NCBI GenBank assembly: GCA_016929305.1
Contig: JAFGJC010000095.1
Span: 1-16,734 of the forward strand
Direction: 5' to 3'
Origin: a candidate division CSSED10-310 bacterium
GTDB lineage: Bacteria > CSSED10-310 > JAFGJC01
DNA length: 16,734 nucleotides
Both the position numbers and the translations under genes were made by a program. Positions 1 through 7,631 of the stretch are shown piece after piece (position 1 is the first letter of the stretch; each line of letters begins with the position of its first letter). The notes beneath the pieces were generated by a model that searched no databases, was not told the DNA's origin, and worked only from the letters and a program-made list of their open reading frames with translations.

Positions 1-322
1 GGAGGCTAATGAGCGCGACTCTTTCATTGATCCAATCAATGATCGTAGCGGCAATCAGCAGCGAAACAGTTTGTCCGAGTGAAATGTATATACCGATCCA
101 GAGTATTCTTTGAATCTGGTCATTAAGAATCAATCCATGGGCTGCCGAACCTATCACCGCGCCTGTTGCCAGCATAAGAAACACCAGTGACCAGATGTAC
201 CTTTTTACAGTCATAAGATGACCAAGACGAAAAATCAGCCCAGCGCATATCAGCGCGATAAAGCCCAAAAGCAGATCGGTTACTGCAGTGGTCAGTTCAA
301 AACTGTCATTAACGAGAGTCAT
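1..322 (-). CDS. Partial multi-TM membrane protein, DUF6962-like (C-terminus beyond window)
   Basis: Reading the minus strand from the ATG at 322 gives 107 open codons running off the left edge, so the C-terminus is missing. The translation begins MTLVNDSFELTTAVTDLL and is mostly hydrophobic, with about three membrane segments (roughly residues 13-33, 43-65 and 75-96) separated by short polar turns. The pattern of an early T-D-L-L-L-G stretch, an A-H-G in the second segment, and an L-W-I-G-I-Y then L-G-Q-T-V in the third resembles the uncharacterised DUF6962 membrane family; this is recalled, not searched. The start codon overlaps the last 14 bases of the upstream YjdF-like gene, so the two are probably co-transcribed and translationally coupled. 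No catalytic motif is visible and the function is unknown. The reading frame is well supported by the overlap and composition; the family name is tentative. Confidence 0.7.
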   Translation of the reverse strand, partial: MTLVNDSFELTTAVTDLLLGFIALICAGLIFRLGHLMTVKRYIWSLVFLMLATGAVIGSAAHGLILNDQIQRILWIGIYISLGQTVSLLIAATIIDWINERVALISL

Positions 323-959
323 CTGTATTCGGAGATTTAGAAATTTTAAAACTCAAGCTTTTATCATGAAATTTTGAAAGTGTTATTTGAGCAATTAAGG
401 ATCCGCAAAGTGCAAGGAACATATCCCATTGGGTATCCCAGACATCGCCCTGTGTTGCCAGGAAAGCATCCGCGGAGGAACCGCTGAGAAGAGCAACCCA
501 CCATTCGAATAGTTCGAAAAATGCACTGAATCCCAAACAGAAACAGGTTACTATGAAGAACAGCCAGCCACCTGGTTTCAACGGTGATTTCTTTAGAAAT
601 ACTTCCCTGGCGATCATGGCCGGTATAAAACCCTGTACAAAATGTCCCAAGCGGTCATAGTTGTTGCGCGTTAGTTCTAACCAATCCCTAACCCAGTTTC
701 CCAGGGGTACACGTGCATATGTATAGTGGCCGCCTATCACTAAAATGATCATATGGATCCAGATCAGCGTATAGACTAGATTTGTAAATTGAAATTTGCG
801 GTAGATTGACAATAGAATGATCGTTCCGATGACTGTTGGAATGACTTCAAGGAGCCACGTATAGAAATCATACGGTCCAATTGCCGACCACCAGAACACG
901 CACAAAAATGTGATTAAAAGAAAAAAATGATATCGTTTTTTGCTAATAGCCTGGGTCAT
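309..959 (-). CDS. yjdF: DUF2238 / YjdF-family inner membrane protein
   Basis: This 216-residue integral membrane protein has about six hydrophobic segments. The central signature is typical of the DUF2238 (YjdF) family: HYTYARVPLGNW at about 78-89, then R-N-N-Y-D-R-L-G-H with Q-G-F-P-A-R-E near 98-119, a later E-L-F-E-W-W, and Q-G-D-V-W-D-T-Q-W-D-M close to the C-terminus. These His, Asp, Glu and Arg residues sit at membrane edges and are conserved in the family, but no biochemical role is established. The ATG at 959 is preceded by a good ribosome-binding site (GGGAG, 6 bases away). The gene ends inside the start of the next membrane gene (14-base overlap), suggesting a two-gene operon. A 14-base perfect palindrome lies just upstream of the ribosome-binding site. 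Family assignment is confident; function is unknown. Confidence 0.9.
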   Translation of the reverse strand: MTQAISKKRYHFFLLITFLCVFWWSAIGPYDFYTWLLEVIPTVIGTIILLSIYRKFQFTNLVYTLIWIHMIILVIGGHYTYARVPLGNWVRDWLELTRNNYDRLGHFVQGFIPAMIAREVFLKKSPLKPGGWLFFIVTCFCLGFSAFFELFEWWVALLSGSSADAFLATQGDVWDTQWDMFLALCGSLIAQITLSKFHDKSLSFKISKSPNTDDSR

Positions 960-976
960 GTTTATCTCCCGGTTTG

Positions 977-990
977 CATTGATATCAATG
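977..990. promoter_or_regulatory. 14-bp perfect palindrome upstream of the yjdF-like gene
   Basis: CATTGATATCAATG is a perfect inverted repeat with no spacer, lying 17 bases upstream of the yjdF-like start codon, just 5' of its ribosome-binding site. It could be an operator for a dimeric regulator or part of a short 5' leader. It resembles an FNR-type half-site pair (TTGAT/ATCAA) but lacks the 4-base spacer of that consensus. The sequence is certain; the function is a guess. Confidence 0.3.
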
Positions 991-1012
991 TTTTATGACA
1001 AACGTGAGGAGA

Positions 1013-1058
1013 CTTCAATATAAAACAGCCCCCGCGCGAGGATGTGCGGGGACTGTTT
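1013..1058 (-). terminator. Intrinsic terminator after the M14 carboxypeptidase gene
   Basis: Read on the minus strand, AAACAG-T-CCCCGC pairs with GCGGGG-G-CTGTTT, a 13-pair G+C-rich stem with one internal T-G wobble. The loop is 10 bases and is followed by a TTTTATATT tail. It starts 12 bases past the carboxypeptidase stop codon, the expected place for Rho-independent termination. It separates the carboxypeptidase from the yjdF-like operon, which therefore needs its own promoter in 960-1012. Confidence 0.85.
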
Positions 1059-1069
1059 CAAGATACACC

Positions 1070-4000
1070 CTATAAGCCGTACCCGAATTCAACCATATCG
1101 TAACTGTAGAGTTCATAGGTTTCGGCGTCCAGGATACCACCCCAAAACATCAAGCCGTCTGCGTTACCAACACCAGCAGGCCACCAAAAGTCCAATATCG
1201 TCTCAACATCCTTCTGACCGAATACTGATGTAACCGTTTTAAAATCCACTGTGTTGGTCCAGGATGGCCAGAACCAGAAATTACCATAGACATCCAGGAA
1301 TACATATTCCTGAAGATTACGTGTTTCGAGTGTGTTGATGATTGTCGTTGTCAGGTGAAAATGATCCCAAGGTTTAAAAAAACTGTTACTTAGATTCAAT
1401 TCGAAAGAAATGTTTCCAGCCGCAGGCGTATCGGTCGGTGAAGCGGTGGGGGTTTCCGTTGGATTTGGAGTGTGTGTGAAGCGGGGGGTATAGGTCTGTG
1501 TTGGTGTAGGAGGTTCAGGGGTCGCTGTAGGACTGGGGGTCGGAGTAAATGTAACAGTCGGTGATGGCGTTATCGTGGGTTCAGGCGTATCCGTTGGTAT
1601 CGGCGTGTGGGTGGGTGGAACCGGTGTCGCGGTTGACGTTGGAGTGCGGGTTGGCGGAATTGCTGTCGGTGTAGATGTTGGCGGTACGGGTGTAACGGTG
1701 GGTGGCGGTCCTGCAAACGATGCCCAGATCTCGATATCATCAAGGTTCCAGCCGCAATATGTAACTGAATAATCCGTCGGTCCCATGACCCACCGGAGAT
1801 ATACCGTGGAATGGCCATCGGCATAGGAAGAGATATCATACGTCAGCGGCTGCCAATCAGGATCGGTAAAAGACGAACCGCTGTGCGACCATATTGTTTG
1901 CCATGTTGAACCGTTATTGGAAACCTGGAATGCCGCATGATCGTAACTCGAAGATTCCACTCCCAGCCAGCGCATATAGTGAACCTCGACATCCATCAGA
2001 TTGGAACAATCGATGGCTGTGGACGTAAGATAAGTTTCGGGAAGATTGCTACCATAATCCCCGGCGAGGTTGTATCCGTAAACATTGCTACCGGTATACC
2101 CAGAGGATGGATCACCATCGTTGCCTTGAGGTACGCCCCATTCCCATTGTCCCTGAGTCGTCCAACCGGGATTGACATCCATGTTCCAGGAATACCGAAT
2201 TGCAAACGTCGATGATGTCACCTCCAATTGAAAATCCGATACGTTTTCGGAATCATCCGAGAATATGGCAAGTGTAAATGTTATAAAGGTATGTTCCGGT
2301 GTCGATGGTGACGCAGTGATTTGGAAATACGGCGGAAGCGTTGTGCCAGTACTGCTGACAGGTATATCGGGAAAATCAGCCATATCATCATCGATGGTGA
2401 TATATTGCGGATAATTGCTGGTCAGCGTGGCATAGACACCTGTGGCTGTTTCCGTACCGGTATTTTGAATCGTTACCAGCAGTCCGGCCGTTTCACCGGG
2501 ATCCAGAATACCGTCGGTATCACCGGCAGAATCATCGATCATGCTGCTGGAATATGCCAAAACGGGATCAGCGCAATCCGCGAACGCGCTATCGGCAACC
2601 GTTCGGGGTGAACCTTCACAATCAGCATCCTGATATGTTGCCGTAATGGTGTCGCCCCGGTCTACCAAGAGGTAACCCCCGCCCGATTGCGTTTCCGACA
2701 GCAGTATGGTGCCGGAAAATGTATCGGAATCCTGGGTGAGCTCCGTAAGTATGACAGTTTCTCCGACAGGACTGGAATCGGAATCTATAACAACGGTCTC
2801 GGTTTCCTGGGTACCCGGATCCTGATTCAAATCCTCATCGACAACGGTAATGGTAACCACCTCGTCATCACATGTATATACGGTCTGATCCAGTGATATG
2901 ATCCCGCATCCGGGAACGATCTCAACAGATCCAATAGCATCGAGATCATAGCCTGGGTAGGTGCCTGACGCGGATCCGTCACCGTCATCATCGATCTTGA
3001 GGTATCGGACGGAATCAAGACCGCTGCTGGAAAGATCGAATTCGGTGGTTCCTGAACCACTGCCGATCAACTGCCACGGCCCCAGAAATCCTCCGGTAGA
3101 ACCATAAATGGTAAATCCTTCATCGCCATCACCCACATCCGCTTCATATACGACAAAATCCATACCGGGATTGTCCTGGATTTCAAAACCTTCGCCCATA
3201 TCAAGCGCCAGGATACAATTTTTACCCAGAGAACATGGAATTCCATCGACAGGTCCCAATGCATTATGAGGCCAGCCTTCATGATATGAACTGGAATTTT
3301 GTTCATAGTAGTCATCCAGAATATTCCAGGCAACATGCATGGCATAATATTCGTAATTAGGCAGCAGCGTTACATCCTGATATGTCGTCGCGCCATTGAC
3401 AACAGTTAGTCCGGACACGACTGACGGGGAATATCCGTTTGCCCAAACCGAAATGGTGTAGGTTCCCGCCTGCAATGGGCGGTGGTAATCACCAGCAACC
3501 GGATCGGTATAGACGGGAATGGGATGCTGGGTCACGGTAACGAGTGCTTCCAGCGGTTGGCCGGTATTGGCATCGGTCACCACACCGGATAATCCATATG
3601 CTGCCTGCTCTATGATATACAGCATAGCATCGCGGTTATCGTTCCAGTCTGTTTGAATTGACGATTCGCTATAGCCCGGAGTTTCAATAGTTGTATCGAA
3701 ATCACCGCGGCAACCGTAACTCCAGTCATTGGTATCTCCGTTAGTCTGGTACCAGTCCCATCCCTCTATATTGGTGTATCCATTCCAACTGGTATACACG
3801 TTACCGAGCGCATGCATGTGAGTTTTATCAAAGGCATTTTCACCGGTAAAATTCCAGCAATAGTTGAAATACTCCGCTTCTCCGTGAAAGGAGAGGGACA
3901 TGGAAAAGTTACGCGTCAGTGAATAATCCCGGAATCGATGCAGTTCGATTTCGGAAAACGGTCCGGAACCTCCATAATTCCACATATAACCATGATTTCT

Positions 4001-4660
4001 GTTCAGATCTACACCGTTGGCGTTGTACCTCGTGCCATTTTCATGACCATCGGGATTGATTGACGGCTGTACCCATATTTCACGGTTGTTAACAAGATAT
4101 GTCACGTCAGGATCGGTGCCATAATTGTCGGTCAGATACTGCATCAGCAGTACCATAATTTCCAGTGAGACATATTCATCGCCGTGGATATTACCGGCCA
4201 TCCTCACCTCCGCTTCATCAATCTCATCGGTATCGGGATTATCGGTGATTTCCATCACATAGATCGATCGATTTTGAACTGAGGTTCCGATATTGTGAAG
4301 CCGGCAGATATCTGAATGTGCTGCTGCGATGGACTGCATCGTGCTCACGACACTGCTGTAGCTTGTCCATCTGTCTCCCATTGCAATACGCCGTTCTTCA
4401 GCTCGAATGCGGCTATCTTCATAAAGGACATCCACATCAAAACCAAGTTCCTGTATCTGTTCAAGTTGTTTTGGAGATGCCAGCGCCCGTGCCCAATTCA
4501 ACTGGACATCCTCATAGGTCAGCCGCAACGGGCGCAACTGATCATAGGCCAGGTTCCTGTCATGATAATTGATTTTCACAACCATATCTTGCGCGCCGGC
4601 TAAGGGCAAACAAATAAAACATACCAGTAGTCCCACCATAAATATTTGCCAGTTCTTCAT
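1070..4660 (-). CDS. Secreted multidomain zinc carboxypeptidase (peptidase family M14)
   Basis: A Sec signal peptide (residues 1-23, cleavage after AGA) leads into an M14 metallocarboxypeptidase domain at about 95-355. The zinc ligands are H159 and E162 in NIHGDE and H259 in SFHGE. NPDGH and VDLNRN (R221) form the substrate pocket, and E326 in TTIETPG is the likely catalytic Glu. It should cleave C-terminal residues from extracellular peptides. After it come a carboxypeptidase regulatory-like beta-sandwich (357-434), a beta-domain with Asp-rich loops (440-585), a further beta module (588-700), a CARDB-like module (700-820), a jelly-roll domain resembling that of secreted metalloproteases (823-982), a Pro/Thr linker (985-1080) and a compact aromatic C-terminal domain (1084-1196). 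The ATG at 4660 is preferred: AAGGGGAG lies 5 bases upstream, whereas an in-frame GTG at 4666 sits inside that ribosome-binding site. It appears monocistronic. The enzyme family is confident; the accessory domain names are approximate. Confidence 0.9.
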   Translation of the reverse strand: MKNWQIFMVGLLVCFICLPLAGAQDMVVKINYHDRNLAYDQLRPLRLTYEDVQLNWARALASPKQLEQIQELGFDVDVLYEDSRIRAEERRIAMGDRWTSYSSVVSTMQSIAAAHSDICRLHNIGTSVQNRSIYVMEITDNPDTDEIDEAEVRMAGNIHGDEYVSLEIMVLLMQYLTDNYGTDPDVTYLVNNREIWVQPSINPDGHENGTRYNANGVDLNRNHGYMWNYGGSGPFSEIELHRFRDYSLTRNFSMSLSFHGEAEYFNYCWNFTGENAFDKTHMHALGNVYTSWNGYTNIEGWDWYQTNGDTNDWSYGCRGDFDTTIETPGYSESSIQTDWNDNRDAMLYIIEQAAYGLSGVVTDANTGQPLEALVTVTQHPIPVYTDPVAGDYHRPLQAGTYTISVWANGYSPSVVSGLTVVNGATTYQDVTLLPNYEYYAMHVAWNILDDYYEQNSSSYHEGWPHNALGPVDGIPCSLGKNCILALDMGEGFEIQDNPGMDFVVYEADVGDGDEGFTIYGSTGGFLGPWQLIGSGSGTTEFDLSSSGLDSVRYLKIDDDGDGSASGTYPGYDLDAIGSVEIVPGCGIISLDQTVYTCDDEVVTITVVDEDLNQDPGTQETETVVIDSDSSPVGETVILTELTQDSDTFSGTILLSETQSGGGYLLVDRGDTITATYQDADCEGSPRTVADSAFADCADPVLAYSSSMIDDSAGDTDGILDPGETAGLLVTIQNTGTETATGVYATLTSNYPQYITIDDDMADFPDIPVSSTGTTLPPYFQITASPSTPEHTFITFTLAIFSDDSENVSDFQLEVTSSTFAIRYSWNMDVNPGWTTQGQWEWGVPQGNDGDPSSGYTGSNVYGYNLAGDYGSNLPETYLTSTAIDCSNLMDVEVHYMRWLGVESSSYDHAAFQVSNNGSTWQTIWSHSGSSFTDPDWQPLTYDISSYADGHSTVYLRWVMGPTDYSVTYCGWNLDDIEIWASFAGPPPTVTPVPPTSTPTAIPPTRTPTSTATPVPPTHTPIPTDTPEPTITPSPTVTFTPTPSPTATPEPPTPTQTYTPRFTHTPNPTETPTASPTDTPAAGNISFELNLSNSFFKPWDHFHLTTTIINTLETRNLQEYVFLDVYGNFWFWPSWTNTVDFKTVTSVFGQKDVETILDFWWPAGVGNADGLMFWGGILDAETYELYSYDMVEFGYGL
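1421..1708 (-). repeat. Low-complexity Pro/Thr linker repeat within the M14 carboxypeptidase gene
   Basis: This segment encodes about 96 residues of irregular TPxPTxTP-type repeats, almost only Pro, Thr, Ser, Ala, Glu and Val. The DNA is a degenerate repeat, not an exact tandem array. Such linkers are thought to hold a C-terminal domain away from the catalytic part of secreted proteins. Long open frames seen here on the other strand are by-products of the biased composition. Confidence 0.85.
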
Positions 4661-4829
4661 AGACACTCCCCTTAGATTACCAAGTTAACCCTGCAGCACA
4701 GGGGTATTGACACGGGTGCAAATTCTGAACCATCAACTCAATCCGGATTGATTTTGTAATGGCTATGACCGCGAGGAATGACATTTTATTGTTTTGACCC
4801 GATAGACAACTTGATTTAGGGTATGTTTT
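4661..4829. promoter_or_regulatory. Divergent intergenic region between carboxypeptidase and radical SAM genes
   Basis: About 169 bases between two divergently read genes, so it must hold both promoters. Toward the radical SAM gene there is a TTGACC at 4794-4799, but no good -10 follows at the right spacing. A short hairpin-capable ACCCTG/CAGGGG pair lies near 4687-4702. No gene or RNA was recognised here. Confidence 0.35.
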
Positions 4830-6158
4830 GTGGAGCGGTTTACCTGTCACTGGATATTTGAAATGCTTGTCGTTTTATGCGATGGCAAAGTAGTGTGCGG
4901 CTGTGCCGATCCTTACGGCGAACGACCTTTGGGCAGTACAGCGGAATCTTCCATCTCAGAAATCTGGAATTCGGAATTGGTTCAATCCATTAGAACCGGT
5001 TTAAACAAAGGTTTTTCACCGTTCTGCCGCGATTGCGGATTGAAAACACCACTGTCGCTTGACGACCCTATTCCTCAGAGGGCGATCATCCAAAATCCCG
5101 TCACCAGAATTTTTGTTGAACCTACTATTCTCTGTAACATCTCATGCTTCCAGGCAGTATGTTCGCATGAGTCGGGAATAGTACAGTCACGAGCATGCAA
5201 GCGGATGCCTGCGCAGTTATTTCACCGTATCATGCACGAAACAGGACCTTCTTTGAAGCGGCTGGACTTTTTCAACTACGGTGAAACGTTCATGCATCCC
5301 CAAGCTACCGATATGATTGCCTTTGTCAAAACAAACTATCCGCAGATATATGTCTATGTGAGTACAAATGGGATCCCTCTGACCGATATGAACCTGAATA
5401 AATTGGTGGAATCAGGTTTGGATGAGATTACATTCTCCATCGACGGTACAACTCAAGCAATCTATGAAAAATACCGGCGTGGAGGAAATCTGGCTGATGT
5501 CCTTAAAAACGTTGAGCAACTTGTGCGAATTCGAGAACATAAAGGAAGCGATAAACCATTTATCAATTGGCGTTACATTCTCTTCAATTGGAATGACCGC
5601 CGATCTCAAATGCAACATGCCCGTAAACTCGCGCATCGCCTTGGCGTTGACAGGCTCGTGTGGGAAATTACTGATCATCCGAAATCCGCTGCATCTCATA
5701 AATACCAAACAGGAACGCGACTCTGGAGAAAACGATTTTATGAAATTTGGGATACTAGCAGATTAAGTAATGCGCTTGATGGACGAAAATATCTGGCAAA
5801 AATAAAACAAATACCCAGAACGATAACATGCAAATGCGGCGAATCCCTGCAGATTTCCTGTCATATCATCAACACGGGGGGTGCGACGTGGCAACACAGA
5901 ACGTCATCCAGCATTCGCACCATCAGACTCGGTGCGCAATTGCATGACTCTAAAAAAGTATTACTAAACCGAGATTATAGCCGTGCTTTTCTTCCCCAGA
6001 CTCTCAAATCCGGAGAGTCCGCAACAGTAGAACTGCAGTTTGATGCGCCCAAACAGCCAGGCATTTATTTTTTTAAGTTTGATATGGTTTCTGAAGGGAT
6101 AGACTGGTTTGAGTCTGCCGGATCACCTGTTTCCTGGTGTCGTTTGCACGTAATATAA
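4830..6158 (+). CDS. Radical SAM protein with N-terminal SPASM-like Cys region and C-terminal Ig-like domain
   Basis: The 442-residue protein has three parts. Residues 1-70 resemble a SPASM auxiliary-cluster domain (C6, C17 with DGKVVCGC, S-I-S-E-I-W-N, then C66xxC69). SPASM domains normally follow the radical SAM core, so this order is unusual. Residues 92-290 are the core: EPTILCNISCFQAVC (C102, C106, C111), NYGE (149-152) in place of GGE, STNG (178-181) and EITFSIDG (199-206). The Cys spacing is CX3CX4C, not the usual CX3CX2C. Residues 328-442 form an Ig-like beta domain with NTGGATW (348-354), which resembles NBR1-type domains. The start is GTG with AGGG 8 bases upstream. An in-frame ATG at 4863 would remove the first Cys. 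The reaction is unknown; sugar or peptide modification are both possible. It ends 8 bases before the convergent kinase gene. Confidence 0.88.
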   Translation: MERFTCHWIFEMLVVLCDGKVVCGCADPYGERPLGSTAESSISEIWNSELVQSIRTGLNKGFSPFCRDCGLKTPLSLDDPIPQRAIIQNPVTRIFVEPTILCNISCFQAVCSHESGIVQSRACKRMPAQLFHRIMHETGPSLKRLDFFNYGETFMHPQATDMIAFVKTNYPQIYVYVSTNGIPLTDMNLNKLVESGLDEITFSIDGTTQAIYEKYRRGGNLADVLKNVEQLVRIREHKGSDKPFINWRYILFNWNDRRSQMQHARKLAHRLGVDRLVWEITDHPKSAASHKYQTGTRLWRKRFYEIWDTSRLSNALDGRKYLAKIKQIPRTITCKCGESLQISCHIINTGGATWQHRTSSSIRTIRLGAQLHDSKKVLLNRDYSRAFLPQTLKSGESATVELQFDAPKQPGIYFFKFDMVSEGIDWFESAGSPVSWCRLHVI

Positions 6159-6166
6159 ACTGTGCC

Positions 6167-6649
6167 TCAGTCGTTACCGATTTCTTCGTTTTTCCTGGGT
6201 TTAAACCTGCAAAATGATACGCGAAATCCTTTTCCCGGAAGACGGGTAACCGTAAAGTTTTCAGTAAGTTTTTGCGCGAGGAAGATCCCTCTTCCTGTCG
6301 GTTCAAGCAAGTTTTGAGGATGAGTGGGATCTTTCACGGTATCCAGATCAAATCCCTCACCCTCATCTTCGATATCGGTATAAAAACACTGTTCCTCAAA
6401 AGCAAACCGGACAGTAACTCGCATCGGTTTGCGCGATTTACTGCCATGGGTTATCGCGTTGACCAGTGTTTCATGGATGGCAAGCCGAATATTATCACGA
6501 TCTCGTTCAGTGTAACCGCGCAAATCCATAAGCGCTGTACCGAGTTCTTCAACCAGCCGTATCATCTCCATTTCAGATGGAATATTTAACTCCACAGAAA
6601 AATTATCTCGCTTGGTTTTGGGCTTTTCATTTGAACGATTTGAATTCAT
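6167..6649 (-). CDS. RsbW-like anti-sigma kinase / HATPase_c_2 protein
   Basis: This 160-residue protein has a GHKL ATPase fold of the serine kinase anti-sigma type. Visible motifs are the N-box AIHETLVNAITHG (E60, N64), the G1 box DEGEGFD (95-101) and the G2 region GRGIFLA (119-125). Proteins of this family phosphorylate a STAS antagonist on Ser or Thr and bind a target, classically a sigma factor, when the antagonist is phosphorylated. The gene follows the STAS gene at 6669-7010 with a 19-base gap, the usual RsbV-RsbW pairing, and is very likely co-transcribed with it. The ATG at 6649 has only a weak ribosome-binding site, which fits coupling to the gene before it. The first 15 residues are polar and Lys-rich and the last 13 are charged, both outside the core fold. 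The target protein is not in the window. Confidence 0.9.
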   Translation of the reverse strand: MNSNRSNEKPKTKRDNFSVELNIPSEMEMIRLVEELGTALMDLRGYTERDRDNIRLAIHETLVNAITHGSKSRKPMRVTVRFAFEEQCFYTDIEDEGEGFDLDTVKDPTHPQNLLEPTGRGIFLAQKLTENFTVTRLPGKGFRVSFCRFKPRKNEEIGND

Positions 6650-6668
6650 TATTTGCAGGTCGTATTGA

Positions 6669-7010
6669 TCACTTGTAACTGGCTACCGCTTCTTCTTCCC
6701 CTTCAAAACACTCGAACACCGTAATAAGTTGTGTGATCGTTAACAGATCCCTGACTTTTGACTCAAGACCCATTAATTTGAGTTTGCCGCCATGTTTCTG
6801 AACAGTTGTATAGCTTCGAACAATTTCACCGATTCCAGATGAATCAATAAAACTTACCTTGCTCAAGTTAAGAATAATATTGACGATTTCTTTATTATTA
6901 ACCAGCTCATTAATTTCTTTGCGAAGCTGAACATCTCCTTGGCCTATCGTTATTTCGCCTGATATGTCCAATATTGCAATGTCATCACGATCTCTTGTTT
7001 TAATTTTCAT
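6669..7010 (-). CDS. STAS-domain anti-sigma factor antagonist, RsbV-like
   Basis: A single-domain STAS protein of 113 residues. The phosphoacceptor loop is intact: SFIDSSGIGE (53-62, with D56, S57 and S58), where RsbV and SpoIIAA are phosphorylated. Unphosphorylated protein should bind the partner kinase encoded next (6167-6649) and release that kinase's target. I chose the ATG at 7010 because GAGGG lies 7 bases upstream and the STAS fold begins immediately (M-K-I-K-T-R). A longer reading from GTG at 7043 adds eleven residues unlike the family and has no ribosome-binding site. It is the first gene of the minus arm and faces the plus arm across a shared intergenic region. Confidence 0.92.
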   Translation of the reverse strand: MKIKTRDRDDIAILDISGEITIGQGDVQLRKEINELVNNKEIVNIILNLSKVSFIDSSGIGEIVRSYTTVQKHGGKLKLMGLESKVRDLLTITQLITVFECFEGEEEAVASYK

Positions 7011-7175
7011 TTGCCAGCCCTCACTTGCCGAAAACAGAATCACAGTTATATATGTGAAATGCTCATTAGCGCCATATCGGTTATCAGAGTGCCTAATTTT
7101 TCGCTGTTTGTCAAAATTTTTTAAGTTGCATGGAGATGATGTTGTTTGTTATTTTTTGTGCATGCGAGGTTCCCG
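7011..7175. promoter_or_regulatory. Shared intergenic region between the divergent partner-switch arms
   Basis: These 165 A+T-rich bases separate two divergently transcribed arms and must hold the promoters for both. A perfect TTGACA lies on the minus strand at 7114-7109, but I find no convincing -10 box at the usual distance, and no clear sigma-70 pair on the plus strand. The promoters may use another sigma factor. No strong operator-like palindrome was found. Confidence 0.4.
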
Positions 7176-7631
7176 TTGACCGGAAATATACTTAAAGAAA
7201 TTATTTTAACGGTTCCGATGCTTCCAGATATGGAACTTGCCGTTTCGAAAACTGTGGATGCTTTGTCTGAATTTATTCGTTTTAAACCGGATCAGGTCGA
7301 TGAAATCAAACATGCCATTATAGAAGCATTTGTGAATGCATCGGAACATTCGAGGAGTACGGATCAGAAAATTTATTTAACGTTTCGTGTATACAGAAAC
7401 AAACTGTCCATTCAGGTCACAGACAAGGGCATCGGATTTGATCCTGAGAGCGTCGAAGAACCGCGAATTGAGCAAAAACTCTTTAAAAACACTCGGAAAA
7501 GAGGTTGGGGATTGACTTTAATAAAGAATTTCATGGACAGTGTCTCGATACATTCCGGTCCGCAGGGAACGACCATAACGATGGCGAAGTATGCCGCGAG
7601 TAATCATCAGAAGGAAGCAGTCAATGAGTGA
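7176..7631 (+). CDS. RsbW-like anti-sigma kinase / HATPase_c_2 protein, plus arm
   Basis: This 151-residue GHKL-fold kinase shows an N-box EIKHAIIEAFVNASEH (E50, N54, E57, H58), a G1 box DKGIGFDPE (83-91) and a Gly-rich lid RGWGLTLI (109-116). The N-terminal ILTVPMLPDMELAVSK is typical of RsbW relatives. It is diverged from the kinase at 6167-6649 rather than a recent copy. The start is uncertain: TTG at 7176 has CGAGG 6 bases upstream and gives the family's usual N-terminus; TTG at 7146 would add ten residues unlike the family. The stop overlaps the next STAS gene by 8 bases, implying translational coupling and a cognate pair. It heads the five-gene plus arm. Confidence 0.9.
   Translation: MTGNILKEIILTVPMLPDMELAVSKTVDALSEFIRFKPDQVDEIKHAIIEAFVNASEHSRSTDQKIYLTFRVYRNKLSIQVTDKGIGFDPESVEEPRIEQKLFKNTRKRGWGLTLIKNFMDSVSIHSGPQGTTITMAKYAASNHQKEAVNE

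Noticed and set aside
1575..2896. Several plus-strand open frames of 60-96 codons opposite the carboxypeptidase gene, including a Gly/Val-rich one over the linker
   Set aside because: They are antisense to a well-supported gene, show no family pattern, and arise from its codon bias and the Pro/Thr repeat.
6272..6589. A 105-codon plus-strand frame opposite the minus-arm kinase gene
   Set aside because: The kinase has complete N, G1 and G2 motifs on the other strand; the antisense product has no recognisable pattern.
7109..7114. Perfect TTGACA on the minus strand as a -35 box for the minus-arm STAS gene
   Set aside because: No acceptable -10 hexamer lies 16-18 bases downstream, so a promoter was not called.
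7136..7195. A short frame of 19 codons (ATG at 7136 after GGAG) that could be a leader peptide before the plus-arm kinase
   Set aside because: Its sequence is unremarkable, it overlaps the kinase start, and there is no attenuator-like hairpin after it.
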